From Aphrophora alni (lineage: Eukaryota; Arthropoda; Insecta; Hemiptera; Aphrophoridae), in the NCBI GenBank assembly GCA_963513935.1, contig OY740770.1, forward strand, positions 86,711,267-86,775,266: a stretch of DNA of 64,000 bases, read 5' to 3'. Position 1 is the stretch's first letter. Every line of letters begins with the position of its first letter. A program made the translations under genes and the position numbers. Below, in pieces: positions 62,680 through 64,000 of the stretch. The notes beneath the pieces were generated by a model. That model was given only the letters and a program-made list of their open reading frames with translations. It had not been told where the DNA came from and did not search any database.

Positions 62680-62900
62680 TGGTTGGTGAAGTGGTTACAC
62701 TAATGCTTGGCAAACAAGAGAAGCCTGATTCAATTCCCTTGGATGGGGAGGTTAATAACTTTAATAGGGCTACAATAGATTAATTGGGATTGTAATGGAG
62801 AGGTTATTGATCTTCCAGAATATATGTATATAGATTAGATTTAAATGAGACACATTGGATGTATCTCACAATGTAATTCACCCCAAAAAACAACAACATG
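62680..62900 (+). mobile_element. tRNA-derived SINE
   Basis: TGGTGAAGTGG at 62684-62694 fits the RNA polymerase III A box exactly (TRGYNNANNGG). GATTCAATTCC at 62727-62737 differs by one base from the B box consensus, at tRNA-like spacing. A non-tRNA body and an A-rich 3' end (CCCCAAAAAACAACAACA, about 62880-62898) follow. The tRNA of origin was not determined. Confidence 0.65.
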
Positions 62901-63545
62901 GCACTCATTCAAAATTTGATTTCTTGTAGAGAGGGTGGGAGGGGGCCAAAAGCCTTAACAACACCACTGTATACTCTTTTCTACAATAACTCCCTATTTC
63001 GATAACCGAGAGGTTTTAAACAACAAGAAAAAATAAAACTAACTGTCTAATGAGTGACTGATTTACTACCCTCTGGCACAGAGTGCAATACAAATATATG
63101 CTGTATTAACACTCTAAAAGTTTGATTTTTTTCCAATTTTGTTCATATTTTGTATCTAGTTGTTTTTTGTATATTGCATTTTTTTTTATCCATCAAGATC
63201 TGTCAAACAGTTTCAAATTGGTGTCAGTTTAAAATATTCTTTACCCCTATATTTATAATAAATAATCATAAAATGCAAATTATACCAAAATATGTAGATT
63301 TTATTTTAGCTTGTAATAGTACTAGCGTTAACATTAACATTCTTCAATGAATTATAACAAAGTTATAAATTGTATTTATGTTTGTGACATTCCTAAATTT
63401 AAACATTAAATTTAGAATCCGCTCGCCAAATATATGGTAATAAATGCTAAAGGAAGACGACAATGAGAAAAATGTTCTAGTTCATTTTGAGTTTTCTTTA
63501 AAAAATAATATATATTGGTATATATATATATATTATATTAAAATA

Positions 63546-63888
63546 AACAAATTGGTCTTTCTGTAAATAATAGTTATCATAATAATGTGAAATAATATTT
63601 TGTTAGTGTATTGTATGTTTTAATAAACACTAGATTCAAAGGTATTAAAACACATGTATAGCAATGTATACCTTAAAACACATTAATTTAAGGTATAGCA
63701 ATTTAATTCTAAATACATGTTGTGGGGACCAATATATTAGAAATCTGTATCTCTCCATGTCATCACCTTGAGATGATTCTGTATTTTAATACCTTTGAAT
63801 CTAGTGTTTATTAAAACATACAATACACTAACAAAATATTATTTCACATTATTATGATTACTATTATTTACAGAAAGACCAATTTGTT
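63546..63888. mobile_element. Foldback MITE, 343 bp with 105-bp arms
   Basis: 63546-63650 and 63784-63888 are reverse complements over 105 bases with a single visible mismatch (TAGTTATCAT against TAGTAATCAT). The outer ends are AACAAATTGGTCTTTCTG and its complement. The 133-base spacer contains a smaller inverted repeat, GTATACCTTAAA … TTTAAGGTATA. No coding capacity. The low divergence between arms indicates recent insertion. Confidence 0.93.
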
Positions 63889-63997
63889 CAATTATTAATA
63901 CTACTCCAACTCAATATATTCTATTTGATTTGACACAAAATTAAAACAAATGTATTTTTAAACAATGTAATTTGAATAAGTGTAACTATGAACTTAC

Positions 63998-64000
63998 TCA
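63998..64000 (-). CDS. 3' edge of the preceding TSR-gene exon (cut by window)
   Basis: The last bases read on the minus strand are TGA followed by GTAAGTT, a consensus donor. Ending two bases into a codon (GA), it would join the first base of exon A (A) to give Glu before WVAGEW, so the phase fits exactly. The exon body lies outside the window. Confidence 0.45.
   Translation of the reverse strand, partial: 

Noticed and set aside
1..64000. CRISPR arrays, operons, Shine-Dalgarno sites, replication origins
   Set aside because: No regularly spaced repeats or bacterial gene organisation. The content is plainly eukaryotic.

Overview
The window looks like AT-rich nuclear DNA (by eye about 70% A+T) from an insect. 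The evidence is two spliced chemosensory-protein (CSP/OS-D) genes, a multi-exon thrombospondin-repeat (ADAMTS-like) gene, and a dense load of decayed animal transposons (LINE, mariner, Tc1/IS630-like, MULE, pogo, hAT, Ty3/gypsy, SINE, MITEs). Long introns and intergenic gaps suggest a large genome. A hemipteran is a plausible guess but is not proven here. Most open frames in this AT-rich DNA are chance frames and are not annotated.

Left third (1-29 kb): a truncated Jockey-type LINE ends about 195 bp before the first CSP gene (exon 1 at 1428, exon 2 at 7831, + strand). Its 6.2 kb intron carries a 5'-truncated mariner relic. About 13 kb of intergenic DNA follows, holding a small MITE-like element and two roughly 0.3 kb tandem duplications. 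The second CSP gene (exon 1 at 21455, exon 2 at 28588, + strand) has a 6.9 kb intron. Both CSPs keep the exact C-x6-C-x18-C-x2-C spacing, a signal peptide, and the single phase-1 intron one base after a lysine codon that is typical of the family.

Middle (29-47 kb): a Tc1/IS630-like element flanked by TA (29558-33910) is split by a MULE/FLYWCH transposon (29592-32772) that left a 9-bp target duplication. Then come a long gene-poor stretch, a 256-bp foldback element, a hAT relic, and a pogo/Tigger relic with palindromic CCTAGG-containing inverted repeats. Two small minus-strand exons with compatible splice phases (40857-40792 and 40592-40471) are candidate 3' exons of a host gene.

Right third (48-64 kb): at least four minus-strand exons, each encoding one thrombospondin type-1 repeat, form part of an ADAMTS/ADAMTSL/papilin-like extracellular-matrix gene. 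A fifth exon just touches the right window edge. The introns hold a Tc1/mariner relic, a Ty3/gypsy relic with an LTR-like end, a second hAT relic, a tRNA-derived SINE and a 343-bp foldback MITE.

I found no clearly undescribed biological system. The most informative structures are the nested MULE-in-IS630 insertion with an exact 9-bp duplication, the CSP pair with contrasting promoters, and the modular one-exon-per-TSR gene.
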